Positions 26,042-34,911 of a stretch of 64,000 nucleotides of DNA are shown here, piece after piece; the first letter of the stretch is position 1, and every line of letters starts with the position of its first letter. The notes below the pieces were generated by a model, which worked only from the letters and a program-made list of their open reading frames with translations, did not search any database and had not been told where the DNA came from. A program made the position numbers and the translations under genes. The DNA is from Robertkochia solimangrovi (GTDB taxonomy: Bacteria; Bacteroidota; Bacteroidia; Flavobacteriales; Flavobacteriaceae): positions 868,001 to 932,000 of the forward strand of contig NZ_QKWN01000001.1 in the NCBI RefSeq assembly GCF_007279655.1, in the 5' to 3' direction.

Positions 26042-27100
26042 ATGACTGCATTATTAACGATAATAGTTCTGATACTTGTTGCCATTGCAATCTGGCAAAT
26101 GACGAAGATGTTTGAATTGTCTCAGGTAAAAGCTGACAATTCTCAGGTAGCTAATGATAAGGATAACCGTTTGAACGGATATCTGATGTTTGCCTTCCTG
26201 ATTTTTATATACCTGCTAACGATTTTCAGTTTCTGGAAATGGGGTAATGTTGTACTTGGAACTCCGGCTTCAGAGCACGGTTCTGATTATGACAACCTGA
26301 TGTTTATCTCTATGGCGTTGATCTTTTTTGTACAGATCATCACCCAGGCGTTATTGCATTATTTCGCATTCAAATATCATGGTAAGAAAGGGCAAAAGGC
26401 ACTTTTCTATGCAGATAATGATAAACTGGAATTTATCTGGACTATCATTCCTGTAATCACGCTTGCCGGATTGATCCTTTACGGACTTTATACCTGGACC
26501 AACCTTATGGATATCAATGATGAGGATGATCCTATCGTGATCGAACTTTATGCACAGCAATTCAACTGGAAAGCACGTTATGCAGGTCAGGATAATGTGC
26601 TTGGAGAAGCTAATGTTCGATTGATTGAGATCGATAAGAATAATGTGATTGGTATTGATGAGTCTGATCCTTATGGAAAAGACGATGTGGTATCTCAATC
26701 TGAACTTCACTTGCCGGTTAATCGTAAAGTGATCTTTAAGATGCGTTCTCAGGATGTACTGCATTCTGCTTATATGCCGCACTTCAGAGCACAGATGAAC
26801 TGTGTGCCCGGGATGATCACCCAATTCTCTTTCACACCTACAGTAACCACTCAGGAGATGAGAGCAGATCAGGGTATTCAGGATAAAGTGAAGCATATCA
26901 ATGAGCTTAGAGCAGACCGCAGAGCAAATGGAGAGGATGCAGAGCCATGGGAATTCGATTATATTCTGCTTTGTAACAAGATCTGTGGTTCTTCACACTA
27001 TAACATGCAAATGAAGATCGTTGTTGAAGAAGAAGATGAATTCAACGCATGGATGGAACAGCAAAAGACCTTTGGTGAAGAAATGGCCGCTGCCAACTAA
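26042..27100 (+). CDS. coxB: Cytochrome c oxidase subunit II
   Basis: CuA-bearing subunit that accepts electrons from cytochrome c or, in these operons, probably directly from alternative complex III. In 352 residues there are three hydrophobic segments (near 2-20, 46-66 and 82-104, plus one near 130-150). The C-terminal cupredoxin domain carries CNKICGSSHYNM, the C-x3-C-x3-H-x2-M CuA site, and an upstream ligand region SAYMPHFRAQMNCVPGM. No fused cytochrome c domain is present, in contrast to caa3 subunit II proteins. It lies 44 bp before coxA. Confidence 0.95.
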   Translation: MTALLTIIVLILVAIAIWQMTKMFELSQVKADNSQVANDKDNRLNGYLMFAFLIFIYLLTIFSFWKWGNVVLGTPASEHGSDYDNLMFISMALIFFVQIITQALLHYFAFKYHGKKGQKALFYADNDKLEFIWTIIPVITLAGLILYGLYTWTNLMDINDEDDPIVIELYAQQFNWKARYAGQDNVLGEANVRLIEIDKNNVIGIDESDPYGKDDVVSQSELHLPVNRKVIFKMRSQDVLHSAYMPHFRAQMNCVPGMITQFSFTPTVTTQEMRADQGIQDKVKHINELRADRRANGEDAEPWEFDYILLCNKICGSSHYNMQMKIVVEEEDEFNAWMEQQKTFGEEMAAAN

Positions 27101-27144
27101 TTAATTGGGATACTTAAAGTAAATAATACAAAAGAAGGAAGATT

Positions 27145-28968
27145 ATGTCAGCTACAGCAGTAAACGTACACGCAGATGATCACGCACACGATCACGGGCA
27201 TCATCATAAAGAAACGTTTATAACAAAATATATTTTTAGCCAGGATCACAAAATGATCTCTAAGCAATACCTTATCACCGGTCTTATCATGGGTGTTATC
27301 GGTATTACGATGTCATTGTTGTTCCGTATGCAGATCGCATGGCCAGGAGAGTCTTTCGGTATCTTTGAGGTGCTGCTTGGTAAATGGGCTCCTGACGGGA
27401 TCATGGATCCGAACATCTATCTGGCTCTCGTTACCATTCATGGTACGATCATGGTATTTTTTGTACTTACTCAGGGTCTGAGTGGTACTTTCTCAAACTT
27501 ATTGATTCCGTTGCAGATCGGAGCGCGTGATATGGCTTCAGGATTTATGAACATGCTATCGTACTGGATGTTCTTCCTGTCAAGTGTTATCATGGTGATC
27601 TCTCTTTTTGCGGAAGCAGGACCAGCTGCTGCAGGTTGGACGATCTATCCTCCGCTTAGTGCTTTGCCACAGGCGATGGGAGGTTCAGGACTTGGTATGA
27701 CACTTTGGTTGGTATCTATGGCGATCTTCATCGCTTCATCATTATTAGGTTCTCTTAACTATGTGGTTACCGTTATTAACCTTCGTACTAAAGGAATGTC
27801 TATGACCAGACTTCCGCTTACGATCTGGGCTTTCTTCGTAACTGCTATCATCGGTATTGTTTCCTTTCCTGTTCTTCTTTCTGCTGCATTATTGCTAATC
27901 ATGGATAGAAGTTTCGGTACTTCTTTCTTCCTGTCGGATATTTTCATTCAGGGAGAAGTATTACATTACCAGGGTGGTTCACCGGTATTGTTCGAACACC
28001 TTTTTTGGTTCCTCGGACACCCTGAAGTATATATCGTATTGTTACCTGCATTAGGGATCACTTCAGAGGTCATCGCTACAAACTCACGTAAACCTATTTT
28101 TGGATATCGTGCAATGGTTGCATCGATCCTTGCAATTGCATTCCTTTCAACGATCGTATGGGGTCACCATATGTTCATCTCTGGTATGAATCCGTTCTTA
28201 GGTTCAGTATTTACTTTTACAACGCTGCTTATCGCGATTCCATCTGCGGTAAAAGCATTTAACTATATTACAACGCTCTGGAAGGGTAACCTTCAGATGA
28301 ACCCGGCGATGCTGTTCTCTATAGGATTGGTATCTACATTCATTACTGGGGGTCTTACAGGTATCATCCTCGGTGATAGTGCGCTTGACATCAATGTACA
28401 CGATACGTATTTCGTGGTAGCTCACTTCCACCTGGTAATGGGTATTTCTGCTCTTTACGGAATGTTTGCAGGAATCTATCACTGGTTCCCTAAAATGTTC
28501 GGTAAAATGATGAACAAGAACTTAGGTTATGTTCACTTCTGGATCACTGCGATCTGTGCTTATGGAGTATTCTTTCCAATGCACTTCGTAGGGATGGCAG
28601 GTGTACCACGACGTTATTATACCAACACGAATTTCCCGATGTTTGATGACCTTACCGATATTCAGGTAGTGATGACTGTTTTCGCACTGATTGCAGGTGC
28701 GGCTCAGTTGATCTTTGCATGGAACTTTATCCACAGTATCTTCTACGGTAAGAAAGCAACTCAGAACCCTTGGAAGTCCAACACACTTGAATGGACTACT
28801 CCGGTTGAACATATTCACGGAAACTGGCCAGGTGCTATTCCGGAGGTTCACAGATGGGCTTACGATTATAGTAAGACCAATGAGAATGGTGACTATGTGA
28901 TCCCGGGTCAGGATTTCGTTCCTCAAACGGTTCCACTTCAGGAAAATGAAGAAGAAATGAATCACTAA
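27145..28968 (+). CDS. coxA: Cytochrome c oxidase subunit I
   Basis: Catalytic heme-copper subunit of 607 residues with about 12-14 transmembrane helices. Heme and CuB ligands are visible: TIHGTIMVFFVL, GHPEVYIVLLP (His-Tyr crosslink and the D-channel Glu, so A1 type), WGHHMFISG and HDTYFVVAHFHLVMG. The N-terminal 25 residues are His/Asp-rich (DDHAHDHGHHHK), echoing the His-rich loop in ActF. It is the last gene of actABCDEF-coxBA and is followed by a terminator. Subunits III and IV are not in the window. Confidence 0.98.
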   Translation: MSATAVNVHADDHAHDHGHHHKETFITKYIFSQDHKMISKQYLITGLIMGVIGITMSLLFRMQIAWPGESFGIFEVLLGKWAPDGIMDPNIYLALVTIHGTIMVFFVLTQGLSGTFSNLLIPLQIGARDMASGFMNMLSYWMFFLSSVIMVISLFAEAGPAAAGWTIYPPLSALPQAMGGSGLGMTLWLVSMAIFIASSLLGSLNYVVTVINLRTKGMSMTRLPLTIWAFFVTAIIGIVSFPVLLSAALLLIMDRSFGTSFFLSDIFIQGEVLHYQGGSPVLFEHLFWFLGHPEVYIVLLPALGITSEVIATNSRKPIFGYRAMVASILAIAFLSTIVWGHHMFISGMNPFLGSVFTFTTLLIAIPSAVKAFNYITTLWKGNLQMNPAMLFSIGLVSTFITGGLTGIILGDSALDINVHDTYFVVAHFHLVMGISALYGMFAGIYHWFPKMFGKMMNKNLGYVHFWITAICAYGVFFPMHFVGMAGVPRRYYTNTNFPMFDDLTDIQVVMTVFALIAGAAQLIFAWNFIHSIFYGKKATQNPWKSNTLEWTTPVEHIHGNWPGAIPEVHRWAYDYSKTNENGDYVIPGQDFVPQTVPLQENEEEMNH

Positions 28969-28975
28969 AATAGTG

Positions 28976-29008
28976 AAAACCCGATGTGAATGCATCGGGT
29001 TTTTTTTG
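28976..29008 (+). terminator. Terminator of the act-cox operon
   Basis: AAAACCCGATG and CATCGGGTTTT pair across six nucleotides, followed by a T-run, eight bases after the coxA stop. Confidence 0.93.
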
Positions 29009-29219
29009 CTTCCTAAGTAAGCCTAAGCCTTATAAAGTTTAGATTCCTCTTATTTTGATACAGGGTGGTATTGACTGCCCATTAGACGAAGGACAAGGGT
29101 ATTTGATTTAATACTCCCTATGAACATTATAATTCTCCCCGGGCTACACACTGGTATTGTGGTATTGGAAACCTAGTATTGGACAGGTTATAGGGCTTAC
29201 CGGGATATTGATATCTCAT
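29009..29219. other. Intergenic stretch between coxA and ahcY
   Basis: No gene is supported here. The stretch contains short repeats only: CCTAAG twice (29013-29030 area) and loose copies of TGGTATTG (about 29153-29170), with TATTGGAC just after. The latter weakly resemble the 9-mers at 16561-16630. It ends at a perfect palindrome. Confidence 0.5.
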
Positions 29220-29220
29220 A

Positions 29221-29256
29221 AAAAAAGCGCATAGGATCGATCCTATGCGCTTTTTT
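29221..29256. terminator. Perfect 36-bp palindromic terminator between coxA and ahcY
   Basis: GCGCATAGGATC is followed directly by its complement GATCCTATGCGC, with six A before and six T after: 36 bp of perfect symmetry with no spacer. It lies 20 bp past the ahcY stop, so it serves ahcY on the minus strand and is a backup for act-cox. Confidence 0.92.
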
Positions 29257-29276
29257 ATAAATTTATATACTAGATA

Positions 29277-30593
29277 CTAGTACCGGTAGTATTCAGGCTT
29301 AAACGGACCTTCTACTTCTACTCCGATATAAGCTGCCTGATCCTGACGAAGCTCTGTAAGCTCTACCCCGATCTTTTCCAGGTGTAGTTTAGCTACTTTT
29401 TCATCAAGATGCTTTGGAAGCATGTATACTTTGTTTTCGTACTGATCGGTGTTGACCCATAACTCGATTTGTGCGAGGGTCTGGTTTGTAAAGGAATTAC
29501 TCATTACAAAGCTAGGGTGTCCTGTTGCGCAACCCAGGTTTACAAGTCGGCCTTCAGCAAGAAGTATGATATCGTTTCCGTTTACGGTGTATTTATCCAC
29601 CTGAGGTTTGATGTTGATATGTGTGCTACCATGATTTTGCTTTAGCCAGGCAACATCAATTTCGTTATCGAAATGACCGATGTTACAAACGATAGTCTTA
29701 TCCTTCATTGCCTCAAAGTGCTCACTTCTAACAATGTCTTTATTACCGGTAGTAGTGATTACGATATCTGCTTTACCAACAACGGTTTCCAGTTTTTTAA
29801 CTTCGTAACCGTCCATGGCAGCCTGAAGAGCACAGATAGGATCGATTTCTGTTACCGTAACGATAGCTCCTGCTCCACGGAAAGAAGCTGCGGTACCTTT
29901 TCCAACGTCACCGTATCCGCATACAATCACACGTTTACCGGCAAGCATTACATCGGTTGCTCTTCTGATGGCATCAACGGCACTTTCTCTACATCCGAAT
30001 TTATTGTCGAATTTGGATTTGGTAACCGAGTCATTGACATTGATCGCAGGCATCGGTAACGTTCCGTTCTTCATTCTTTCGTATAAACGATGAACTCCTG
30101 TTGTGGTTTCTTCTGAAAGACCTTTAATTCCGGCAGCCAGTTCAGGATAATCGTCGAGTACCATATTGGTGAGATCACCTCCATCATCGAGTATCATGTT
30201 CAATGGTGTTCTCTCTTCTCCAAAGAACAGTGTTTGCTCGATACACCAGTTGAATTCCTCTTCGGTCATTCCTTTCCATGCATATACCGGAATTCCCGCA
30301 GCAGCGATAGCGGCGGCAGCATGATCCTGGGTAGAGAAAATGTTACAGGAACTCCAGGTAACATCAGCGCCAAGAGCTACAAGGGTTTCGATCAGAACAG
30401 CAGTCTGGATAGTCATGTGAAGACATCCGGCGATACGTGCGCCTTTCAGCGGTTGTGCTTCTTTATATTCTTCTCTGAGTGCCATCAACCCTGGCATTTC
30501 CGCTTCGGCAAGTTCTATTTCCTTACGGCCCCATTCAGCCAGACTAATATCTTTAACTTTGTAAGGGATGTAAGGAATTGTTTTAGTACTCAT
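29277..30593 (-). CDS. ahcY: Adenosylhomocysteinase
   Basis: Cytoplasmic NAD-dependent enzyme splitting S-adenosylhomocysteine to adenosine and homocysteine, keeping the methyl cycle running. The 438 residues contain [37 protein letters not shown], the Rossmann signature [19 protein letters not shown] and the C-terminal KPEYYRY, all diagnostic. Length is normal. A TAACTTTG -7-like box lies on the minus strand at 30670-30677, giving about 70 nt of leader. It is divergent from the phosphopantetheinyl transferase. Confidence 0.98.
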   Translation of the reverse strand: MSTKTIPYIPYKVKDISLAEWGRKEIELAEAEMPGLMALREEYKEAQPLKGARIAGCLHMTIQTAVLIETLVALGADVTWSSCNIFSTQDHAAAAIAAAGIPVYAWKGMTEEEFNWCIEQTLFFGEERTPLNMILDDGGDLTNMVLDDYPELAAGIKGLSEETTTGVHRLYERMKNGTLPMPAINVNDSVTKSKFDNKFGCRESAVDAIRRATDVMLAGKRVIVCGYGDVGKGTAASFRGAGAIVTVTEIDPICALQAAMDGYEVKKLETVVGKADIVITTTGNKDIVRSEHFEAMKDKTIVCNIGHFDNEIDVAWLKQNHGSTHINIKPQVDKYTVNGNDIILLAEGRLVNLGCATGHPSFVMSNSFTNQTLAQIELWVNTDQYENKVYMLPKHLDEKVAKLHLEKIGVELTELRQDQAAYIGVEVEGPFKPEYYRY

Positions 30594-30669
30594 ATTACTT
30601 TGCTATTTTTACGTTCGTTTTACATAAACAATGGTAAAACCCCTGCGTACACGCCGAATTTTACGGCTG

Positions 30670-30677
30670 CAAAGTTA
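30670..30677 (-). promoter_or_regulatory. Likely ahcY promoter -7 element
   Basis: Minus-strand TAACTTTG fits TAnnTTTG; no clear -33 box. It overlaps the 5' flank of the divergent gene at 30698. Confidence 0.45.
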
Positions 30678-30697
30678 CGCAATAACTTTTATATTAA

Positions 30698-31318
30698 ATG
30701 CCTCTTTATAAAACTATAACGGTAAATCCGGATACTAAAGTGCTGATCTGGAAGATAGAAGAGTCGGTGGAAGCCCTATACGAAGACGTTTCTCTTACCG
30801 ATCACTGCCGGGTTCGACTCAGTCATATGAAATCGGAGTTACATCAGCGCGGATTTTTGAGTGTGAGGCACTTATTAAAAGCAGCAGGGTATAGTCCTGA
30901 TGATCTGTACTATGATAGTTCAGGAAAACCCCATCTCACAGATGATCGTTATATTTCAATCACGCACTCCTTTATTTTTTCCGGGATCATTATCAGTAAA
31001 GTACCTTCCGGTATCGATATTGAAAAGCAACGGGAAAAGATCAGTGTGATCGCACATAAGTTTGTGGATTACGAGTATAACTATCTGGATGATTCCGATG
31101 TTCGACGTCTTACCGTAGTCTGGTGTATCAAAGAGAGCCTTTACAAGGTATTTGCTACGGAAGGCATGAGCTTTAAGCAGCATGCCAGGGTGATCCCCTT
31201 TGACTTGGATGATTCTCAAACCACGGGATGGGTTCAATTCAGAAACCGATTACAGGCGTATGAGGTCAGTTACCTGGAATTTGAAGGTTTTACCTGTGCC
31301 TATGCTTTAGAAAAATAA
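30698..31318 (+). CDS. 4'-phosphopantetheinyl transferase superfamily protein
   Basis: Would transfer phosphopantetheine from CoA to a carrier protein. The 206 residues show the superfamily metal and CoA motifs: SGKPHLTDDRYISITHSF, SGIDIEKQREKI and WCIKESLYKVFATEGM (the W-x-x-KE-x-x-K signature). By length it is Sfp/EntD-like rather than the short AcpS type. No carrier protein or synthase is nearby. It is divergent from ahcY and 10 bp before the YkoF-like gene, so it may head that operon. Its target is unknown. Confidence 0.88.
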   Translation: MPLYKTITVNPDTKVLIWKIEESVEALYEDVSLTDHCRVRLSHMKSELHQRGFLSVRHLLKAAGYSPDDLYYDSSGKPHLTDDRYISITHSFIFSGIIISKVPSGIDIEKQREKISVIAHKFVDYEYNYLDDSDVRRLTVVWCIKESLYKVFATEGMSFKQHARVIPFDLDDSQTTGWVQFRNRLQAYEVSYLEFEGFTCAYALEK

Positions 31319-31328
31319 AATGTAAACT

Positions 31329-31589
31329 ATGAAAATATCTGTTGAACTAACACTTACCCCATTACAGGATGATTTTGAACCATCGATTATACATTTCATC
31401 AAGAAACTCCGCGATAGTGGTCTGACGGTTCTTGAAAACCCCCTCAGCACTCAGGTCTATGGTGACTACGATAAGGTTATGGGAATACTTACAGCTGAGA
31501 TCAAGGAAGCTTTTGAAATGATCGATAAGGGACTCCTGTACATGAAGGTGGTAAAAAGTGACCGACACGACTATGAACCACATTTTTGA
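31329..31589 (+). CDS. YkoF/MTH1187-type thiamine-binding protein
   Basis: 86-residue cytoplasmic protein with a ferredoxin-like fold pattern: MKISVELTLTPLQDDFEPSI, a middle strand LENPLSTQVYGDYDKVM and a helix EIKEAFEMIDKG. It matches the YkoF-like family that binds thiamine or hydroxymethylpyrimidine. Its 3' end overlaps the PnuC-family gene, so the two products probably work together, which makes thiamine a candidate substrate of that transporter. Confidence 0.8.
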   Translation: MKISVELTLTPLQDDFEPSIIHFIKKLRDSGLTVLENPLSTQVYGDYDKVMGILTAEIKEAFEMIDKGLLYMKVVKSDRHDYEPHF

Positions 31590-32211
31590 TAGTATTTTTT
31601 CCCAATACGATGGTATTCCTACGCACCTGATCATACTCGAGATTATCGGAGTCATTTTTGGGTTTTTAAGCGTATGGTACTCGAAAAGGGAGAATATACT
31701 GGTGTATCCTACCGGGATCATCAGTACCGCGCTTTTCGTTTATATTCTCCTTTTCTATGGTTTACTCGGCGATATGTTGATCAATGCTTACTATTTTCTA
31801 ATGAGTATCTACGGTTGGTATGTATGGACACAAAAGGTGGATGAGGATCATTTTACGCCGGTTACCACCACGAGTAGTCGCGAAAATTTCTGGTCAGTAT
31901 TGTTGTTTATCGGAACGGCGGTTTTTGTTGCTCTGGTGTATGAGTTGAACGATCGCTGGGATAGTTGGACTTCATATACAGATATTATCACAACTTCCAT
32001 ATTCTTTGTAGGGATGTGGCTTATGGCCAGAAAAAAACTGGAAAACTGGATTTATTGGATCATCGGTGATGTCATTTCAGTACCCTTGTATTGGTACAAA
32101 GGACTAATTTTCACCAGTATTCAATACCTTTTATTTACAATTATTGCTATTTATGGCTATCAGGCATGGAAGAAACACTTAAACAAAGGTCCGGAAACCT
32201 TGTTAGGGTAG
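31573..32211 (+). CDS. PnuC-family vitamin transporter (nicotinamide riboside or thiamine)
   Basis: Inner-membrane facilitator of the PnuC family, 212 residues, with about seven hydrophobic helices. Family stretches are GVIFGFLSVWYSKRENILVY, INAYYFLMSIYGWYVW and LENWIYWIIGDVISVPLYWY. PnuC proteins carry nicotinamide riboside; PnuT relatives in Bacteroidota carry thiamine. The upstream thiamine-binding protein favours thiamine; the downstream NadR-like kinase favours nicotinamide riboside. ATG 31573 is chosen over GTG 31558 as it shortens the overlap with the upstream gene to 17 bases. Confidence 0.88.
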   Translation: MNHIFDSIFSQYDGIPTHLIILEIIGVIFGFLSVWYSKRENILVYPTGIISTALFVYILLFYGLLGDMLINAYYFLMSIYGWYVWTQKVDEDHFTPVTTTSSRENFWSVLLFIGTAVFVALVYELNDRWDSWTSYTDIITTSIFFVGMWLMARKKLENWIYWIIGDVISVPLYWYKGLIFTSIQYLLFTIIAIYGYQAWKKHLNKGPETLLG

Positions 32212-32750
32212 TGCTTTACGGACCGGAATCTACCGGTAAGACTACCCTGGCTAAAGATTTGGCGACGCATTACCATACTGAATGGGTGCCGGAATATGCC
32301 CGGGAATATCTACAGGAAAAATGGGATCGGGAAAAAAGGATCTGTGAACCCGTTGATATACTACCGATTGCCAGGGGCCAGATGAAACTGGAAAATGAAC
32401 TTTCCGAATCTGCGAGCCGTGTGCTTATATGTGATACTAATCTCTTGGTAACCAAGGTTTATTCGGAAGTTTACTATGACGGATATTGTGATCCACTGCT
32501 CGAAAAGTATGCTATTCTCAATGAATACGATATTTATTTCTTAACTTACATTGACGTTCCCTGGGTCGCCGATGACCTTAGAGATAAGCCCGAAGAGAGA
32601 GAAGAAATGTTTGAGGCTTTCCGGAATTCTCTGGACCGGTATAACAAGCCTTATGTGATTTTAAAGGGTGATGCGGATGAGCGACTGAACACTGCAATTA
32701 ATCATATAAACAACATACTTAAAGCACATGATGACCATAACAGAAGCTGA
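32166..32750 (+). CDS. NadR-like P-loop kinase
   Basis: 194-residue cytoplasmic ATPase resembling the C-terminal ribosylnicotinamide-kinase domain of NadR. It has Walker A GPESTGKTTLAKDL, an Asp/Arg region VPEYAREYLQEKW, QMKLENEL, and the Walker-B-like LICDTNLLVTKVY. There is no nucleotidyltransferase or DNA-binding domain. It would phosphorylate and so trap the vitamin imported by the overlapping transporter (46-base overlap from ATG 32166; the longer frame from 32091 reads deep into the transporter gene and is rejected). The substrate, nicotinamide riboside or thiamine, is undecided. Confidence 0.85.
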   Translation: MEETLKQRSGNLVRVVLYGPESTGKTTLAKDLATHYHTEWVPEYAREYLQEKWDREKRICEPVDILPIARGQMKLENELSESASRVLICDTNLLVTKVYSEVYYDGYCDPLLEKYAILNEYDIYFLTYIDVPWVADDLRDKPEEREEMFEAFRNSLDRYNKPYVILKGDADERLNTAINHINNILKAHDDHNRS

Positions 32751-34290
32751 TCTGAAAATGTTCCGGAAGAAAGGAATATCTGTGGAGAAAATTGAAAGTC
32801 AGATCGAAACTTTTAAACGGGGAATCCCTTTTGCGAACCTTATTGCACCTGCTACGGTTGGCAACGGAATCTGTAAGATCGGTGATGCCAAGAAAGAGGA
32901 ATTTATCAGCAGATTTGAAGCTGAAAAAGATAATTTATCATTGCTGAAATTCGTCCCGGCTTCCGGTGCAGCGACCCGAATGTTCAAGGCGCTGTTCGAA
33001 TTTTTGAATGATTATAATCCGGAAAAGGAAACGGTTAATGCATATATCAACAGAACCGATGCGGAGACATTAAGGGCATTTTTTATCGGCGTGGAAAAAT
33101 TCCCGTTCTATAAACTCGTTCTGGAAGAACTACAGCAGAAGTATGAGAACTTTGAAAATCTTCCCTGGCATTACCAGAAATATTACCTCGTAAAGTTGAT
33201 GCTTTCGGAAGAAGGGTTTGATTATGGAGCCTTCCCAAAAGGGTTGCTGCCATTTCATAAATATAAGACCCATCCTGCCACTGCCTTTGAAGAACATTTA
33301 TACGAGGCAGCTTTGTATGATGAATCAAAAGGTAAGGCGAAGTTGCATTTTACCATTTCTGAAGAGCATTCACATAAGTTCGATGAAGAGTTTAATCGTA
33401 TTAAGAACAATGTGGAGAACAAAACAGGAGTGACCTTCGATATATCATTCTCCTATCAGAAGGAATCTACTGATACCATCGCAGTAACGGAAGAGGATGT
33501 GCCTTTCCGTCTCAATGACGGGACATTGCTTTTCAGACCGGGAGGACACGGAGCTTTGATCGAAAATCTGAATGAGCAGGATGCCGACATTATCTTTATC
33601 AAAAATATAGATAATGTAGTGGTTTATAAGTTCAAACACAACCTTGCCGCTTACAAGAAAGTACTGGCGGGAAAATTACTGGAACTTCAGTCAAAAGTAT
33701 TTGAATATGCCCGTGAATTAGATGAGTCTGTACCAGGTCAGGCTCGAATTGACGAGATCAAGGAGTTTTTAAGCAAACAACTCAATGTTCATGTTAAGCC
33801 GGATGTGGATAAATATAAAGAGGAGTTTCAGATCGAATTCCTAAAGGAAAAACTCGCTGCTCCAATACGTATCTGTGGTATGGTGAAGAACGAAGGAGAA
33901 CCTGGGGGTGGACCCTTCTGGATAAAAGATGAGGATGGAAATATATCACTGCAGATCATTGAATCGGCACAGATCGATATGAATAATAAGTTTCAAAAGG
34001 ACATTCTGAAGAACTCCACTCATTTTAATCCTGTCGATATCGTATGCAGTACAAAGAACTATAAAGGAGAAAAGTATGATCTTACCGAATTTGTAGACCC
34101 AAAACAGGCTTTTATAACTCTTAAGACCAAAGAAGGGCGCTCTGTCAAAGCACTGGAACTTCCAGGACTCTGGAATGGTGGGATGGCTTTTTGGAATACT
34201 GTTTTCGTGGAAGTTCCTTTGAGTACTTTTAATCCGGTTAAGACGGTTGTTGATCTTCTAAAGTCAGCGCACCAGGTTAAGGAAATCTGA
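32728..34290 (+). CDS. DUF4301 family protein
   Basis: 520-residue cytoplasmic protein of a Bacteroidota family of unknown function. FVPASGAATRMFKALFEFL resembles the glycine-rich loop of nucleotidyltransferases, and the C-terminal part has GGGPFWIKDEDGNISLQIIE and LELPGLWNGGMAFWNTVFVE. A sugar- or nucleotide-transferase activity is possible but unproven. It overlaps the kinase by 23 bases (ATG 32728 or 32731) and is probably the last gene of the set, with a terminator at 34379-34405. Confidence 0.85.
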   Translation: MMTITEADLKMFRKKGISVEKIESQIETFKRGIPFANLIAPATVGNGICKIGDAKKEEFISRFEAEKDNLSLLKFVPASGAATRMFKALFEFLNDYNPEKETVNAYINRTDAETLRAFFIGVEKFPFYKLVLEELQQKYENFENLPWHYQKYYLVKLMLSEEGFDYGAFPKGLLPFHKYKTHPATAFEEHLYEAALYDESKGKAKLHFTISEEHSHKFDEEFNRIKNNVENKTGVTFDISFSYQKESTDTIAVTEEDVPFRLNDGTLLFRPGGHGALIENLNEQDADIIFIKNIDNVVVYKFKHNLAAYKKVLAGKLLELQSKVFEYARELDESVPGQARIDEIKEFLSKQLNVHVKPDVDKYKEEFQIEFLKEKLAAPIRICGMVKNEGEPGGGPFWIKDEDGNISLQIIESAQIDMNNKFQKDILKNSTHFNPVDIVCSTKNYKGEKYDLTEFVDPKQAFITLKTKEGRSVKALELPGLWNGGMAFWNTVFVEVPLSTFNPVKTVVDLLKSAHQVKEI

Positions 34291-34302
34291 AAAAAGTATG
34301 TA

Positions 34303-34344
34303 TTTTTTACACACTTCACAATAATTACACACAATATTACACAC
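34303..34344 (+). promoter_or_regulatory. TTACACAC array upstream of the first PepSY-like gene
   Basis: Three exact TTACACAC copies at 34307, 34325 and 34337. The first is part of the 14-mer TTTTTTACACACTT, which recurs exactly at 34982-34995 before the second paralog. Position relative to a sigma-54-like promoter (34431-34448) fits an enhancer site; this is inference. Confidence 0.5.
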
Positions 34345-34378
34345 TTATTGTTAAATCAATAAAAACATCATAAACCGT

Positions 34379-34405
34379 GAACCCCTTGTAAATCAAGGGG
34401 TTTTC
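34379..34405 (+). terminator. Terminator after the DUF4301 gene
   Basis: ACCCCTTG and CAAGGGGT pair across five nucleotides, followed by TTT. It ends the transcript from the vitamin-transport set. Confidence 0.8.
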
Positions 34406-34430
34406 TGATATTAAGCCCAGGAGTTCCCGT

Positions 34431-34448
34431 TGTGGAACGGTATTTTCA
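34431..34448 (+). promoter_or_regulatory. Candidate sigma-54 promoter of the first PepSY-like gene
   Basis: TGGAAC, five bases, TTTCA resembles TGGCAC-N5-TTGCA with one mismatch in each half; the invariant G of the -12 GC is a T. No TAnnTTTG promoter is visible before this gene. It is weak evidence alone, but a matching arrangement precedes the paralog. Confidence 0.35.
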
Positions 34449-34510
34449 TATATACCAGTAGTTAATAGATAACTTGAAATAAAGTAACAACTTAGAAAAC
34501 ACAGTATATT

Positions 34511-34807
34511 ATGAAAAAGTTAGTTTTAGCAGCAGCTTTAGTTTTTGGTGGATTCACCGCCTTTGCAGGTACTCCTGTAATCAGCAATGATGTAAATAAA
34601 GTAATTTATTTAGGAGATTTCGTTGAAATCGATGCCTCCGATTTGCCTGCAGCAGTAACCGATGCCCTTAAGGCCGATTACCCTGAGGCAACATTATCCA
34701 AGGCTTATGTAAATGAGGATAAAACCAAATATAAGCTGGAGGTTACAATGGGCGAAGAGACTGCCACCCTCTACGCTAATGAGAATGGTGAATGGATTAA
34801 AGAGTAA
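34511..34807 (+). CDS. Small exported PepSY-like protein (paralog 1)
   Basis: 98-residue secreted or periplasmic protein. A signal peptide (KKLVLAAALVFGGFTAFAG) is followed by a short domain: LPAAVTDALKADYPEATLSK, YKLEVTMGEETATLYANENG, EWIKE. The pattern (helix, then a strand containing LEV, ending with a Gly-Glu-Trp turn) matches PepSY-like small proteins of Bacteroidota, whose role is unknown. Its closest relative is the next gene on the same strand; from KAYVNE on they are almost identical, showing tandem duplication. Confidence 0.85.
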   Translation: MKKLVLAAALVFGGFTAFAGTPVISNDVNKVIYLGDFVEIDASDLPAAVTDALKADYPEATLSKAYVNEDKTKYKLEVTMGEETATLYANENGEWIKE

Positions 34808-34834
34808 TAGCTTCATTTGTTTTCATTAACGAAG

Positions 34835-34867
34835 AAAGCCTTTCCCGGCAACGGGAAAGGCTTTTTT
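34835..34867 (+). terminator. Terminator after PepSY-like paralog 1
   Basis: AAAGCCTTTCCCG and CGGGAAAGGCTTT pair across GCAA, followed by T-run. This shows the two paralogs are separately transcribed. Confidence 0.92.
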
Positions 34868-34911
34868 TATTAGCGATAGCTAGTAACATTACGTCTGCAC
34901 GTTTCTCCACC

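Noticed and set aside
26351-26896. 181-codon minus-strand frame inside coxB
   Set aside because: It lies wholly within a secure cytochrome oxidase gene, has no recognisable domain, and contains many His/Ile from reversed codons.
30594-30663. Possible SAH or SAM riboswitch in the ahcY leader
   Set aside because: The leader is about 70 nt and shows none of the conserved cores or strong helices of these riboswitches.
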